The notes: generated by a model from the sequence alone, not told the origin. A stretch of DNA of 64,000 nt from Elizabethkingia miricola (GCF_001675285.1 NZ_LSGQ01000031.1:1-64000), one strand, 5' to 3'; shown: positions 1 to 7,807, numbered from the stretch's first letter. A program made the numbers and translations.

Positions 1-2
1 CA

Positions 3-422
3 CTATTCATTGTTAGAACCTAAGAAGTTAATACCTAAGTCAGCGACTTCAAACCCGACAATCTTGCCTTTTACAGCCTTGTCTACACCAGTACAGGTAA
101 TAGATACACCTTGCCCTATTGGTAAATTAGCTAAAGATTGAACCAAGATTGTTTGAGCAGCAACAAAAGGCATAGTACCATTGTGAAGCTTAGCTAAATA
201 ATACACCTTACCATCCGAATCGGTAGCTTCTTTCAATCCAAGATAAAAACATCTTTGTTCTTTACCTTTCAAAGCTGCCCAATCTTCGGCTGTCATATAC
301 TTAGCCGTAAGACTAGCACCTTTTTTTGCATTTTTCAATGTGCCTATAACATTGGTATTTGGCATAATAAAAGTTACTTCACCACCTTTAGGGTACAATT
401 CTGATTGTTGTTGATTTTCCAT
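3..422 (-). CDS. Hypothetical phage-type protein, 139 aa
   Basis: A complete 139-residue soluble protein whose TAG stop sits at the window edge. I see no signal peptide or membrane segment. The middle (about residues 55-115) alternates short hydrophobic strands with glycines, which could be an OB-like beta-barrel, but I recognise no family. It is the most distal of four small leftward genes that run away from a divergent phage-type repressor, so it is probably an early gene of the prophage or island that continues to the left. A role in DNA metabolism, for example single-strand binding, is only a guess from position and fold impression. Confidence 0.6.
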   Translation of the reverse strand: MENQQQSELYPKGGEVTFIMPNTNVIGTLKNAKKGASLTAKYMTAEDWAALKGKEQRCFYLGLKEATDSDGKVYYLAKLHNGTMPFVAAQTILVQSLANLPIGQGVSITCTGVDKAVKGKIVGFEVADLGINFLGSNNE

Positions 423-433
423 TTTATAATTAT

Positions 434-652
434 TTATTGGTTGGCATTTAGTTGATATAATGCTAATTTTTTCTTTTTTGAGATATGCTTAAGAGCTGAT
501 ATTTCCAAGCTGGTAGCGACTTCCACTTCGCTGTTTTCTTCTTGCTTGATTTGGTTTAATTCAAATTCTAATAACTCTATTCTGTTGTTTAGTTCTTTTT
601 GCATTTTTTTCAAAATAGAAACCTCAACCCTTAAGCTTCTCACATTATTCAT
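434..652 (-). CDS. Small coiled-coil protein, 72 aa
   Basis: A 72-residue charged protein with heptad-like Leu/Ile spacing through about residues 5-40, predicting a coiled coil, and a basic KKKK patch near residue 60. Its ATG overlaps the TGA of the upstream gene (ATGA overlap at 649-652), so the two are probably translationally coupled. There is no recognisable family. It lies in the leftward early-gene set of the phage-like island and is likely an accessory or DNA-associated small protein; the function is unknown. Confidence 0.55.
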   Translation of the reverse strand: MNNVRSLRVEVSILKKMQKELNNRIELLEFELNQIKQEENSEVEVATSLEISALKHISKKKKLALYQLNANQ

Positions 653-810
653 TGTAAAGTCTTTATAATTCTATTTTTAAATATTATTGCCAATACCCCG
701 CTGATAGCGAAAAGAGCAAGCGGAATAGTTGTATTCGTATCGATATTGTCTGCACAAAGCGCAAAACTTGCGATAGCAGTACCAGAATAAATGTTAACTA
801 TTGTTTTCAT
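649..810 (-). CDS. Small membrane protein, phage-like island
   Basis: A 53-residue protein from the ATG at 810. A longer reading frame exists upstream, but 810 is preferred because the hydrophobic N-terminus then starts directly. It has two hydrophobic segments (about residues 3-22 and 28-45) and a basic C-terminus, so it is probably a small inner-membrane protein. The stop overlaps the start of the next gene by four bases. Small membrane proteins of this sort are common in prophage early regions, but no specific function can be assigned. Confidence 0.5.
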   Translation of the reverse strand: MKTIVNIYSGTAIASFALCADNIDTNTTIPLALFAISGVLAIIFKNRIIKTLQ

Positions 811-824
811 ACTAACTGTTTTTA

Positions 825-1118
825 TTAATCTAATGGACAATTACCTAAAGCTTCTAACATTTGATGTTTTGTAATTTTTGGAGATATATTTCTCACCTCT
901 TTACTATACTCGTTTTTATCAACCGGATACCTTTTATATATCTGACTAAGTAAAAATGTCATATGCCCTTTTAAGTACATAGCCCTGTCTCTCTGATCTT
1001 GATTCTTACCAGTACCATTGAATAAAAAATTAGAAGCTTCGAATTGAACACCTTGTAAGAATTCTATTCTTTTCATTACTAATTTTCTGCTTTGCGGGAA
1101 ACCGTAATTTGTTCTCAT
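825..1118 (-). CDS. Hypothetical phage early protein
   Basis: 97 residues from the ATG at 1118. The frame stays open to a TTG at 1163, but that codon lies inside the -7 promoter box (1161-1168), so it cannot be the start if that promoter is used. The protein is basic and mostly helical with no recognised family. It is the first gene of the leftward operon and is divergent from the repressor at 1329. Two CACA...TGTG operators lie immediately upstream, so repression in the lysogenic state is the natural prediction. Confidence 0.55.
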   Translation of the reverse strand: MRTNYGFPQSRKLVMKRIEFLQGVQFEASNFLFNGTGKNQDQRDRAMYLKGHMTFLLSQIYKRYPVDKNEYSKEVRNISPKITKHQMLEALGNCPLD

Positions 1119-1160
1119 TACTTTTTGTACTTTTGTAGTTGTCGTTGTCGTTTGATAATT

Positions 1161-1168
1161 CAAAGATA
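1161..1168 (-). promoter_or_regulatory. -7 promoter box of the leftward early operon
   Basis: On the minus strand this reads TATCTTTG, a full match to the Bacteroidota -7 consensus TAnnTTTG, about 43 bases upstream of the ATG at 1118. The operator at 1169-1180 abuts it. Confidence 0.6.
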
Positions 1169-1180
1169 CACAATTTTGTG
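1169..1180. promoter_or_regulatory. Putative phage repressor operator 1
   Basis: Perfect inverted repeat CACAA-TT-TTGTG lying between the -7 box and the expected -33 region of the early promoter. Binding here would exclude RNA polymerase. It closely matches operator 2 at 1200-1211. Confidence 0.55.
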
Positions 1181-1199
1181 AACATTAAAAATATTTATA

Positions 1200-1211
1200 C
1201 ACATTCTTGTG
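1200..1211. promoter_or_regulatory. Putative phage repressor operator 2
   Basis: Inverted repeat CACA-TTCT-TGTG, starting 31 bp (about three helical turns) from operator 1. Same-face spacing suggests cooperative binding of two repressor dimers. Confidence 0.5.
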
Positions 1212-1232
1212 ACTAAAAATCATAAATAACTG

Positions 1233-1249
1233 ATAATCAGAATGATTAT
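1233..1249. promoter_or_regulatory. Perfect inverted repeat upstream of the repressor gene
   Basis: ATAATCA-GAA-TGATTAT, a 7-bp perfect dyad with a different sequence from the two CACA/TGTG operators. It lies about 35 bp upstream of a weak -7-like box (1284-1291, TACTTTTA) for the repressor gene and could bind a second regulator or an autoregulating repressor. Confidence 0.4.
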
Positions 1250-1328
1250 TTTTCATTATGAAATCAAAAAAATCTTATGAAAATACTTTTATTGAATTCA
1301 ACATCAAATAATAGCAGGTAACAACAAT

Positions 1329-2156
1329 ATGGAAATACACAATATCGTGAATAAAGACATTGACAGAAAATATATACTTGATGCACTAATGAAGCACAAG
1401 GGTTTTTCAACAAAAAAAGAATTGTCAGATTATTTAGAAATAAAACCTAATGTTTTATCTAATTGGTACAGTAGAAATACTTTTGATGAAAATATCTTAA
1501 TAGATAAGTTTCCAGAAGTGACCAAATCATTTATACTAGCAGGTGAAGGCGAAATGTTTAATAACAATCCGAAAATTACAATAGACGTTTCTAATGTAAA
1601 TCAGAATTCATTTTCGAGAATTCCGAAAGTGATTACTATATCTGAAAAAGATGAAGAAAAAGAAAATATAGAACTTGTTCCAGTAAAACTAGCAGCCGGA
1701 TATGTAGGGGGTGGATTTGCTGAAGAAAACTTTATAAGACATTTACCAAAATTTAGATTGCCTTTTTTGAACAATGGAACATTTAGATGCTTCGGAGTTG
1801 GTGGGCATTCTATGGATAAAATACAAGATGAAGACTGGTTTATTGGTCGATTCGTAAGTAATTTAAGAGACTTTCACGAAGGCAAGGTACATGCAATTAT
1901 TTCAAAAAAATCAAGCTCATTACTACTAAAAAGGGTTTTTAGACACCCAGAGAGAGACGACATGTTAATTCTCAGATCAGATGGAAATGATATTGTAAAT
2001 ACATATCCAGATATTCATATACACATGGATTTAATTGACGAGATATGGAGTTATGCAGCATTAATATCATTTAAAGAACCAGCTTATGATATTACAAAAT
2101 TCAGAGAAATATTATTAACAAAACCAAAAACCGTAATCCTAGACAATAAAAATTAA
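1329..2156 (+). CDS. Phage CI-type repressor, HTH plus S24 LexA-like domain
   Basis: 275 residues. The N-terminal part (about 12-75) looks like a CI-type helix-turn-helix domain (LSDYLEIKPNVLSNWYSR). A linker follows, then a C-terminal LexA/S24-like domain from about 120: a GHSMD motif gives the candidate catalytic serine, and KSSSLLLKRV has a lysine in the place of the general base. Family knowledge: such proteins keep temperate phages silent and self-cleave when RecA is activated. It is divergent from the early operon with two operators in the intergenic region, and lies about 140 bp from an attachment scar. Its strong similarity to SOS-cleavable repressors supports a prophage origin for 1-2349. 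Confidence 0.85.
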   Translation: MEIHNIVNKDIDRKYILDALMKHKGFSTKKELSDYLEIKPNVLSNWYSRNTFDENILIDKFPEVTKSFILAGEGEMFNNNPKITIDVSNVNQNSFSRIPKVITISEKDEEKENIELVPVKLAAGYVGGGFAEENFIRHLPKFRLPFLNNGTFRCFGVGGHSMDKIQDEDWFIGRFVSNLRDFHEGKVHAIISKKSSSLLLKRVFRHPERDDMLILRSDGNDIVNTYPDIHIHMDLIDEIWSYAALISFKEPAYDITKFREILLTKPKTVILDNKN

Positions 2157-2186
2157 GGTATTTATGTGTGTATTTAAAATTATAAT

Positions 2187-2207
2187 CGTGCAAATTACCG
2201 TGCAAAA
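2187..2207 (+). repeat. Direct-repeat pair CGTGCAAA, possible integrase arm sites
   Basis: CGTGCAAA at 2187-2194 and CGTGCAAAA at 2199-2207, start-to-start spacing 12 bp. An equivalent pair with the same 12-bp spacing is at 15156-15175, and each pair lies about 105 bp before a tRNA-Leu fragment. Placement beside att cores is typical of arm-type sites of tyrosine integrases; the assignment is inferred. Confidence 0.5.
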
Positions 2208-2294
2208 CCGCTCATAAAAGAGCATTTTTATAAAATAAAATAATTTAATAACAATTGATTATCAATCAATTAGATTTCTTAAAGTATCTAGTTA

Positions 2295-2349
2295 CTAGAC
2301 TCAAACTCTAGTGCCGCGAGGCGTGCCGGTTCGATTCCGGCACTGGGTA
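2295..2349 (+). tRNA. tRNA-Leu(CAA) 3' fragment (attachment-site scar)
   Basis: This is the anticodon-to-acceptor part of a leucine tRNA. The anticodon stem is CTAGA/TCTAG around loop CTCAAAC (anticodon CAA at 2302-2304), followed by a long variable arm (GCC-GCGA-GGC), a perfect T stem GCCGG/CCGGC with loop TTCGATT, acceptor strand ACTGGGT and discriminator A. No D arm or 5' acceptor strand (ACCCAGT) is found upstream, so it cannot make a tRNA. Fragments like this are left when an element integrates into the 3' half of a tRNA gene. The intact gene is expected to the left of the window. Confidence 0.85.
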
Positions 2350-2356
2350 CAATGGA

Positions 2357-2384
2357 AAGGCTTAAACAATGTTTAAGCCTTTTT
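2357..2384 (+). terminator. Terminator behind the tRNA-Leu fragment
   Basis: Perfect 12-bp stem AAAGGCTTAAAC / GTTTAAGCCTTT with loop AAT and a T run. The same hairpin recurs at 13588, 14284, 15324 (one loop-proximal change) and 38037. Confidence 0.9.
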
Positions 2385-2479
2385 TATTTTATATAAATGA
2401 TCCAAACCTAGTTATTTGTCTTTGTCATAAACTAACTAACCTCATCATAGTTTTATTTATATCCTGGGTGCCACCTGTC

Positions 2480-2938
2480 TTATTTAAAATGGTAGAGAAA
2501 AATTACATCTCCGGTATAAGCTGGCTTAGATTCTCCTTTAATGAGAAGCTTAGCCTCGATAGTGACTTTGATCGTTCCTCTAAGATTGTTGACCGATTTT
2601 ATAGTTGCCTGCAAAGAAACTTCAGAATTAACTTTTACCGGAAGCCCAAATCTTAGGTTTTCTATCCCGTAATTAATCTCCATATTGACATTCTTTACTT
2701 CTGCAATCTGCTTCCACAGGTAAGGAATAAGGGATAAGGTCAAATAGCCATGCGCAATTGTTGACTTATAAGGGCCTTCAAGTTCTGCCTTATTTGGATC
2801 AACATGAATCCACTGATGATCCAATGTTGCATCTGCGAACTGATTGATCTGTTTCTGATCTATGATATGCCAGGAAGAGTCGCCCAACATGACACCTTCC
2901 AGCGATTTATATTCTTCAAAATTGTTGATTGTAATCAT
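2480..2938 (-). CDS. MaoC-like (R)-hydratase/dehydratase, hot-dog fold
   Basis: 152 residues, the usual length of a single hot-dog MaoC/NodN-type protein. The hydratase-2 signature is visible: DATLDHQWIHVD (about 37-48) and STIAHGYLTLSL (about 59-70) supply the conserved Asp/His pair and the helix that buries the acyl chain. Family knowledge: these enzymes hydrate or dehydrate (R)-3-hydroxyacyl-CoA or related thioesters in the cytoplasm. It is a single gene facing the tRNA scar. The exact substrate cannot be read from sequence. Confidence 0.85.
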   Translation of the reverse strand: MITINNFEEYKSLEGVMLGDSSWHIIDQKQINQFADATLDHQWIHVDPNKAELEGPYKSTIAHGYLTLSLIPYLWKQIAEVKNVNMEINYGIENLRFGLPVKVNSEVSLQATIKSVNNLRGTIKVTIEAKLLIKGESKPAYTGDVIFLYHFK

Positions 2939-3013
2939 GGTATAGTTTTAATTGATATTACATAAAGATATGAGGGAAGGGATACATTTAAATGGATCTT
3001 CTTTAAAATTGAT

Positions 3014-3040
3014 AAAAAACCCCTCGTACTGTACGAGAGG
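3014..3040 (-). terminator. Terminator of cspA
   Basis: On the minus strand a 9-bp hairpin (CCTCTCGTA / TACGAGGGG with one G-U pair, loop CAG) is followed by a run of six T. It lies 36 bases past the cspA stop. Confidence 0.85.
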
Positions 3041-3075
3041 CCTATGGTATATCGAAAATAAAATAATATACGAGG

Positions 3076-3270
3076 TTATGCCAATTTTACATTGACAGCA
3101 TTTAAACCTTTTTTCCCACGTTCTACTTCATATACAACAGTATCGTTCTCACGAATATTATTTGATATTAAACCTGTAGAATGTACGAAAATGTCTTCTC
3201 CTCCATTATTAGGAGTAATAAATCCGAAGCCTTTTGCTTCATTGAAAAATTTTACGGTGCCTTGTTGCAT
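3076..3270 (-). CDS. cspA: Cold-shock protein, CspA family
   Basis: 64 residues, a single cold-shock domain with both nucleic-acid-binding motifs: RNP1 KGFGFI (about 13-18) and RNP2 DIFVH (about 26-30). Family knowledge: it binds single-stranded RNA and melts secondary structure, aiding translation in the cold. It follows the DEAD-box helicase gene by 83 bases on the same strand, and I found no TAnnTTTG box in the spacer. Co-transcription with the helicase and processing at the intercistronic hairpin (3309-3343) is therefore plausible. Confidence 0.95.
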   Translation of the reverse strand: MQQGTVKFFNEAKGFGFITPNNGGEDIFVHSTGLISNNIRENDTVVYEVERGKKGLNAVNVKLA

Positions 3271-3308
3271 TGTAATTGTAATTAAAAATTGTTATTGTAT
3301 AAATGATG

Positions 3309-3343
3309 ATTAATGAGGGAATATCTTTATTCCGTTCATTAAT
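3309..3343. other. Intercistronic hairpin between helicase and cspA
   Basis: ATTAATGA-g-GGAATA-TCTT-TATTCC-gt-TCATTAAT forms 14 base pairs with a small internal loop. There is no T run after it on the minus strand, so it is not a standard terminator. It sits in the untranslated leader of cspA and could be a processing or temperature-responsive structure. Confidence 0.5.
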
Positions 3344-3353
3344 GCAATATTTC

Positions 3354-4478
3354 TTAGTGTAAATCAACCTGATTTCCGACAGGCATTGTAAAGCCAATAA
3401 GCTTTTGAATATTCTTTAAATCAGAACGTTCATCCTCATCGCAAAAAGAAACTGCTTTTCCTTCCATTCCGGCTCTTCCGGTTCTGCCTATTCGGTGAAC
3501 ATAAGTTTCCGGAATATTTGGGAGTTCATAATTGATAACGAAAGAAAGCTCATCGATGTCGATTCCTCGCGCTGCGATATCAGTAGCAATTAAAACACGC
3601 ACTTTACTTTTTTTAAAGTCTTCAAGTGCTTTTTGTCTTGCTTGTTGAGATTTGTTTCCGTGAATTGCTGCTGCAAATATTCCTGTATGTCCCAGTTGTT
3701 TTACCAATCGGTCTGCTCCGTATTTGGTTCGTGTAAAAACCAATAGGCGGTTAATACTAGAGTCTTCCAGGAGATTGATAAGTAAATCTGTTTTTCTGTT
3801 TTTATCAACAAAATATACAGACTGTTCTATAGTTTTTGCTGTTGATGAAACAGGTGTTACCGATACTTCTACTGGATTTTTCACAATTGTATTTGCAAAT
3901 TTCCGTATAGAAACAGGCATAGTTGCAGAGAAAAACAGAGTCTGTTTCTTTGAGGGTGTTAACTTAAGAATCTTTTTCACATCATTCACAAAACCCATGT
4001 CAAGCATTCTGTCTGCTTCATCCAGAACCAGAATTTCAATTTTGGAAAGATTCACATGCCCATCACTGCACAAATCTAAAAGCCTTCCCGGTGTGGCAAT
4101 CAGGACATCTACTCTTTTTCTTAAGGCTGCAATCTGACTTCCCTTGCCAACACCGCCGAAAACACAAAGCTGTGATAATGGCAGATATTTACTATAAACC
4201 TTAAAGTTTTCCTCAATCTGTATTGCCAGTTCCCGTGTGGGGGTTAGAATAAGCGTTCGGACTTCCTTATGTTCAGGATTTTTCTTTTTAAGTAACTGGA
4301 GAACTGGCATTGCAAATGCTGCCGTTTTTCCGGTCCCGGTCTGTGCACAGCCAATAATATCTTTTCCCTCAAGAATATACGGTATCACCATATTCTGGAT
4401 ATCAGTGGGCTTTGAATATCCGGCTTCTGTTATGGCACGGATAATAGGATTTATTAAATTTAAACTTTTAAAATTCAT
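3354..4478 (-). CDS. DEAD-box ATP-dependent RNA helicase, RhlE-like
   Basis: 374 residues from the ATG at 4478, chosen because the family begins just before the Q motif (FKSLNLINPIIRAI...PTDIQ). In-frame starts at 4547 (ATG) and 4553 (TTG) would add 23-25 atypical residues. The helicase core is complete: AQTGTGKT (motif I), PTRELA (Ia), TPGRLLD (Ib), DEAD (II), SAT (III), and HRIGRTGRAG (VI). There is no C-terminal tail, so it is a minimal RhlE-type enzyme. It unwinds short RNA duplexes during ribosome assembly or mRNA decay. A long leader and the following cspA suggest a cold-shock unit. Confidence 0.93.
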   Translation of the reverse strand: MNFKSLNLINPIIRAITEAGYSKPTDIQNMVIPYILEGKDIIGCAQTGTGKTAAFAMPVLQLLKKKNPEHKEVRTLILTPTRELAIQIEENFKVYSKYLPLSQLCVFGGVGKGSQIAALRKRVDVLIATPGRLLDLCSDGHVNLSKIEILVLDEADRMLDMGFVNDVKKILKLTPSKKQTLFFSATMPVSIRKFANTIVKNPVEVSVTPVSSTAKTIEQSVYFVDKNRKTDLLINLLEDSSINRLLVFTRTKYGADRLVKQLGHTGIFAAAIHGNKSQQARQKALEDFKKSKVRVLIATDIAARGIDIDELSFVINYELPNIPETYVHRIGRTGRAGMEGKAVSFCDEDERSDLKNIQKLIGFTMPVGNQVDLH

Positions 4479-4824
4479 TGTTTTGAAATTGCCTTTCTCA
4501 GGCTTTAAGTGAATCAGGTTTTCCATAAAATCCTGAATAAAATTCATAAACAACAGTCCTTAAATAAGGAAATAAAAGATTATAATCCTTGCTTATTGAT
4601 ATAGCTCTTACTACCTAAACTCATATTCATCCATAAAGATTTAAAAGTTAAAATGTGGCGGCTGGAAAAGCTAGAGACTGAAAAAGAAAAAAAGGGGTAT
4701 TTTAAACTGTGACAGAAGGCAAAGGCAGAGGCCTGTTTATTTATTGTGATGCAAATATACAATAAACTTTCAGAATAACTCTACATTTAATCAACTGATT
4801 ATCAAAAATTTATTCATAGATTTC
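4479..4824 (-). promoter_or_regulatory. Long leader and promoter of the RNA helicase gene
   Basis: The minus strand carries TATATTTG at 4752-4759, a full -7 match. Transcription from there would give a leader of roughly 200-265 bases before the helicase start. I found no convincing gene here. Long leaders are usual for cold-shock mRNAs. Confidence 0.5.
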
Positions 4825-4875
4825 GTGCATGAAACAAATTGTTTGCATTTAGCGGATAATTTTAATCCTCTAATA

Positions 4876-5814
4876 ATGCATACTTATTTTACTCAAACAC
4901 AATCCCAGCCTGCAGCCGTCACTCCTCCACCTTTGATAAGAATTGCCTATTTCATTATGGTACACCATGAACCGGAGGTTTTTAAAAAACTCTTTTATCA
5001 GATTCATACAAGAGACCAATTCTACCTTATCCATATTGACAGAAAAGCAAAATCTGAATTTACAGAAGAAATCCAACAGTTTCTTATACAGTTTCCAAAT
5101 GCTTATGTTTTACAAAGTATGAACATTAATCCTGGAGGATTCAGCATGATACAAGCTGAGCTCGATGCTATGGAATATCTTCTTAATGTAAGTTCTGAAT
5201 GGGATTTTTTTATTAATCTGAGCGGAGATGATTATCCCTTAAAAAATCAAAATATTATACGCCAGTTCCTCTCCGATAACACTAATAAAAACTTTATTTT
5301 CTATTACGATCAGAAATTTTACAGACCCGATACACTTCAAAGAATCCAAAACCACTTTACAGAATTAGCTTATAAAATATCTTCTCTGATTTATAAAAGA
5401 GAGTTTATGAAAGGAATAACGCCTTATATTGGCGGGAAGTGGTTTATATTCACACGTGACACCTGTGCTTTTATGTGCCGTAATGATAAGGTCGTGAAAT
5501 TTAAAAATTTTTATCTTCATACTTTTCTGCCGGGAGACTCTTTTTTCCAAACGGTCCTAATGAATACAACATTTCATGATATTGCAGTAAATGATGACAA
5601 AAGAATGCTTATTAAATCGTCAAAAGTAACAAAACAGAATCCGGAGATTTATATCAATAAGCTAAAGCAGGGCAATCATCTTTTTATAAGAAAACTCAAT
5701 CACCAAACCGATACCCTAATTCTTCGTTATATTGAAGAAAATTATAACTGCCCGTTGCCTAAGACAGATCAGATAGGAAACGAACTTAAAACAGATGAGA
5801 ATCAGAAGAACTAA
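4876..5814 (+). CDS. Core-2/I-branching (GT14-like) glycosyltransferase
   Basis: 312 residues from the ATG at 4876; an in-frame ATG at 4825 would add 17 residues with no family match. The sequence shows the Branch-type pattern RIAYFIMVHHEPEVFKKLF, then YLIHIDRKA, then WDFFINLSGDDYPL, followed by GGKWFIFTRDTCAFM and LPGDSFFQTVLMNT. Family knowledge: GT14 enzymes transfer a sugar, often N-acetylglucosamine or xylose, from a nucleotide sugar to a glycan. There is no signal peptide, so a cytoplasmic or membrane-associated enzyme is expected. The acceptor is unknown. It is divergent from the helicase promoter. Confidence 0.85.
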   Translation: MHTYFTQTQSQPAAVTPPPLIRIAYFIMVHHEPEVFKKLFYQIHTRDQFYLIHIDRKAKSEFTEEIQQFLIQFPNAYVLQSMNINPGGFSMIQAELDAMEYLLNVSSEWDFFINLSGDDYPLKNQNIIRQFLSDNTNKNFIFYYDQKFYRPDTLQRIQNHFTELAYKISSLIYKREFMKGITPYIGGKWFIFTRDTCAFMCRNDKVVKFKNFYLHTFLPGDSFFQTVLMNTTFHDIAVNDDKRMLIKSSKVTKQNPEIYINKLKQGNHLFIRKLNHQTDTLILRYIEENYNCPLPKTDQIGNELKTDENQKN

Positions 5815-5835
5815 ACCGCAAAATTATTATAATTT

Positions 5836-6936
5836 TTAGGGTTCAAGTGTAGTGAACAGGTAAAGTATAAAAATGGCAATCAATACAAATCCCTGCATAA
5901 TATTGGTACGGCCTGTTGCTAGGGAAACTATAATAATAAATAAAGATAATCCTAAAAGCAGTATTGATTTAATACTAATACCTAACATCATCCTCATATC
6001 AGCTATTACGGAAACAAAAGCGATGAAAGGAATACTAAGCCCAATGCTTGCCAGAGCTGAGCCTAAAGCTAAATTAAGACTTGTTTGAAGTCGGTTGTTA
6101 TATGCGGCCCTGATAGCCGCAAGCCCTTCGGGAAGGAGCACTATTCCGGCAATAATAATCCCAACTAAGGACTTTGGAGCGCCCAATCCTATAACCAGTG
6201 TATCGACATCTTTCGAGAGGTTTTTGGCCAAAAGAACGACGATTCCGAGACATAATAATAAAAGTATAATACTAAAATACATCACCTTCCTGGAAGGTTT
6301 TTCCAGTGGGACATCATCTTCACTAAAATCAGAATTTTTATTCGGTATAGGTGCTATAAAATAAGCGCGATGCCTTACCGTTTGTATCATCGTAAAACCG
6401 ATGTACAAGGCCAGGCATATTAAAGAAATAAATATTAACTGGTATGGAGTATATTCTCCCCCTGTATGGCTAATGGTATAATTGGGTAGAATTAAGATAA
6501 AAACAACAATAGAGGTAAGCGTTATTAAAGCTGTACTTACGCCCTGTAAGGTAAATACCTGTTCTCTGTATTTCAATGAGCCTACGATAATACACACGCC
6601 TATAATTCCGGTAAGAATAATCATAACGGCTGCAAAAACAGTATCCCTTGCCAGAGATATGCTTTCCAGTCCCTTACTGCTAAGCATAATAGATATAATA
6701 AGCGCAGCCTCAATAACTGTTATAGCAAAAGCTAAAAGAAGGGTTCCGTAGGGTTCTCCTACCCTGTAAGCGATAATCTCAGAATGATATACGGCTGCTA
6801 AAACCGAACTTATGAGAAAAAATACAAGAACCAGTGAATAAAAATGTCCGGTAAAAACATTATAAAACAAATAAACCACCCATGCCATTATAGGCAGAAT
6901 GATTGTCCAGCCTAAAAGGTATATTTTATTTTTCAT
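5836..6936 (-). CDS. chaA: Calcium/proton antiporter, ChaA/CaxA type
   Basis: 366 residues with about 11 hydrophobic segments. The two inverted alpha repeats of the CaCA superfamily are present: GEPYGTLLLAFAITVIEAAL (about 81-100) and GIVLLPEGLAAIRAAYNNRL (second half), each carrying the conserved acidic residue used for cation exchange. An acidic cytoplasmic loop (NSDFSEDDVPLEKPS) separates the halves. It belongs to the inner membrane, exporting Ca2+ (or Na+/K+) in exchange for protons. A single gene, convergent with the GT14 gene. Confidence 0.88.
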   Translation of the reverse strand: MKNKIYLLGWTIILPIMAWVVYLFYNVFTGHFYSLVLVFFLISSVLAAVYHSEIIAYRVGEPYGTLLLAFAITVIEAALIISIMLSSKGLESISLARDTVFAAVMIILTGIIGVCIIVGSLKYREQVFTLQGVSTALITLTSIVVFILILPNYTISHTGGEYTPYQLIFISLICLALYIGFTMIQTVRHRAYFIAPIPNKNSDFSEDDVPLEKPSRKVMYFSIILLLLCLGIVVLLAKNLSKDVDTLVIGLGAPKSLVGIIIAGIVLLPEGLAAIRAAYNNRLQTSLNLALGSALASIGLSIPFIAFVSVIADMRMMLGISIKSILLLGLSLFIIIVSLATGRTNIMQGFVLIAIFILYLFTTLEP

Positions 6937-6999
6937 AGAATACGTACTTTCTCAGTTTCTGAGAAACTGCAGGATATTAGCTCTTTAAATTTTCTTAAA

Positions 7000-7269
7000 C
7001 TAAATAACATCATAATCATTACATGTGACAATGAAGTTATGATCAATTGTATTCTTTGATTCCTCGCACCATTTTATAAGTTCATCTTGCAAATAATCCT
7101 CAAATTCAAAATCATCCTGTACCTCAATGGTACATTCCATAACCGTTTCTATATCAAAAAGATCAGAAGCCATAATGTCATTAAGTGAGGTCAGTTCATA
7201 GTAACCTCTAAATAAAGGTATTTTTTTAGTTACACTATTTTTAAACAGGTAAAGGGTTGTATTTTTCAT
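7000..7269 (-). CDS. Hypothetical acidic protein, 89 aa
   Basis: A complete acidic cytoplasmic protein of 89 residues with clusters of Asp/Glu between about 38 and 65 and no signal peptide or membrane segment. I do not recognise a family. It follows the ChaA promoter side on the same strand and precedes a group of stress-type genes (CsbD-like protein, AraC regulator). Confidence 0.6.
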   Translation of the reverse strand: MKNTTLYLFKNSVTKKIPLFRGYYELTSLNDIMASDLFDIETVMECTIEVQDDFEFEDYLQDELIKWCEESKNTIDHNFIVTCNDYDVI

Positions 7270-7395
7270 TATAAAGATATTATTTGATTATGTGGTATTA
7301 TTTCTTTATTGTCTACTAATAATACTTATTGTTATACAGAATATGTGTAATAAATCATAAAGTAAACTTCCTTGCTTATAAGTCCATTTTATACT

Positions 7396-7430
7396 AACAG
7401 AACAGGTACCTTATAGGCACCTGTTCTGTT
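7396..7430. terminator. Hairpin after the CsbD-like gene
   Basis: 12-bp perfect stem AACAGAACAGGT / ACCTGTTCTGTT, extended by partial pairing around the loop. It lies about 55 bases past the CsbD-like stop. No long T run follows on either strand, so it may be a terminator or an mRNA-stabilising end. Confidence 0.6.
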
Positions 7431-7483
7431 TACTAAGACTCTTTATAGTAGTTCAATTATTTCTTTTACTTTAATTAATCAAC

Positions 7484-7705
7484 CTACAATACAAGTGCTT
7501 TATTAATGATATCAATAGTTTCTTCACGATTTTTATTTAATTTTTGCCCTAATTTTCTTAGTAATTCATCTTCTTTTCCTTCTTCAAACTGGAGATCAGA
7601 ATCTTTTAACTCTGCAAATTTTCTCTTTAGTCCTCTGGCCTGCTCTGCCCAATTACCTTTAATTCTAAAGGTACCAAGGTTTTTATTTTGGTTATTATCC
7701 ATCAT
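7484..7705 (-). CDS. CsbD-like stress protein
   Basis: 73 residues matching the CsbD domain pattern: a short start then IKGNWAEQARGLKRKFAELKDSDL and a second half EEGKEDELLRKLGQKLNKNREE. Family knowledge: CsbD-like proteins are small, hydrophilic, induced in general stress or stationary phase, with unknown molecular role. The ATG may be the first or second of two adjacent Met codons. A hairpin follows the stop. The AraC-type gene upstream on the same strand may regulate it. Confidence 0.8.
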   Translation of the reverse strand: MMDNNQNKNLGTFRIKGNWAEQARGLKRKFAELKDSDLQFEEGKEDELLRKLGQKLNKNREETIDIINKALVL

Positions 7706-7807
7706 GTTATTTTTTAGGTGTAACAGAATTATTACAGGATAAAGGTGAGCTAAATAGTTCGTTAAACTATTATACCTGAATATAATTAACTTGCATATAT
7801 CACACCT

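Noticed and set aside
2295-2349. Functional tRNA-Leu gene
   Set aside because: There is no D arm or 5' acceptor strand upstream, so neither this nor the 15264 copy can form a tRNA.
2369-2656. 95-codon frame on the plus strand
   Set aside because: It overlaps the MaoC-like gene in antisense and starts inside the terminator behind the tRNA scar; composition is not protein-like.
4580-4762. 60-codon frame on the minus strand
   Set aside because: It lies in the leader of the helicase gene, contains the -7 box at its upstream end and shows low-complexity Ser/Phe runs only.
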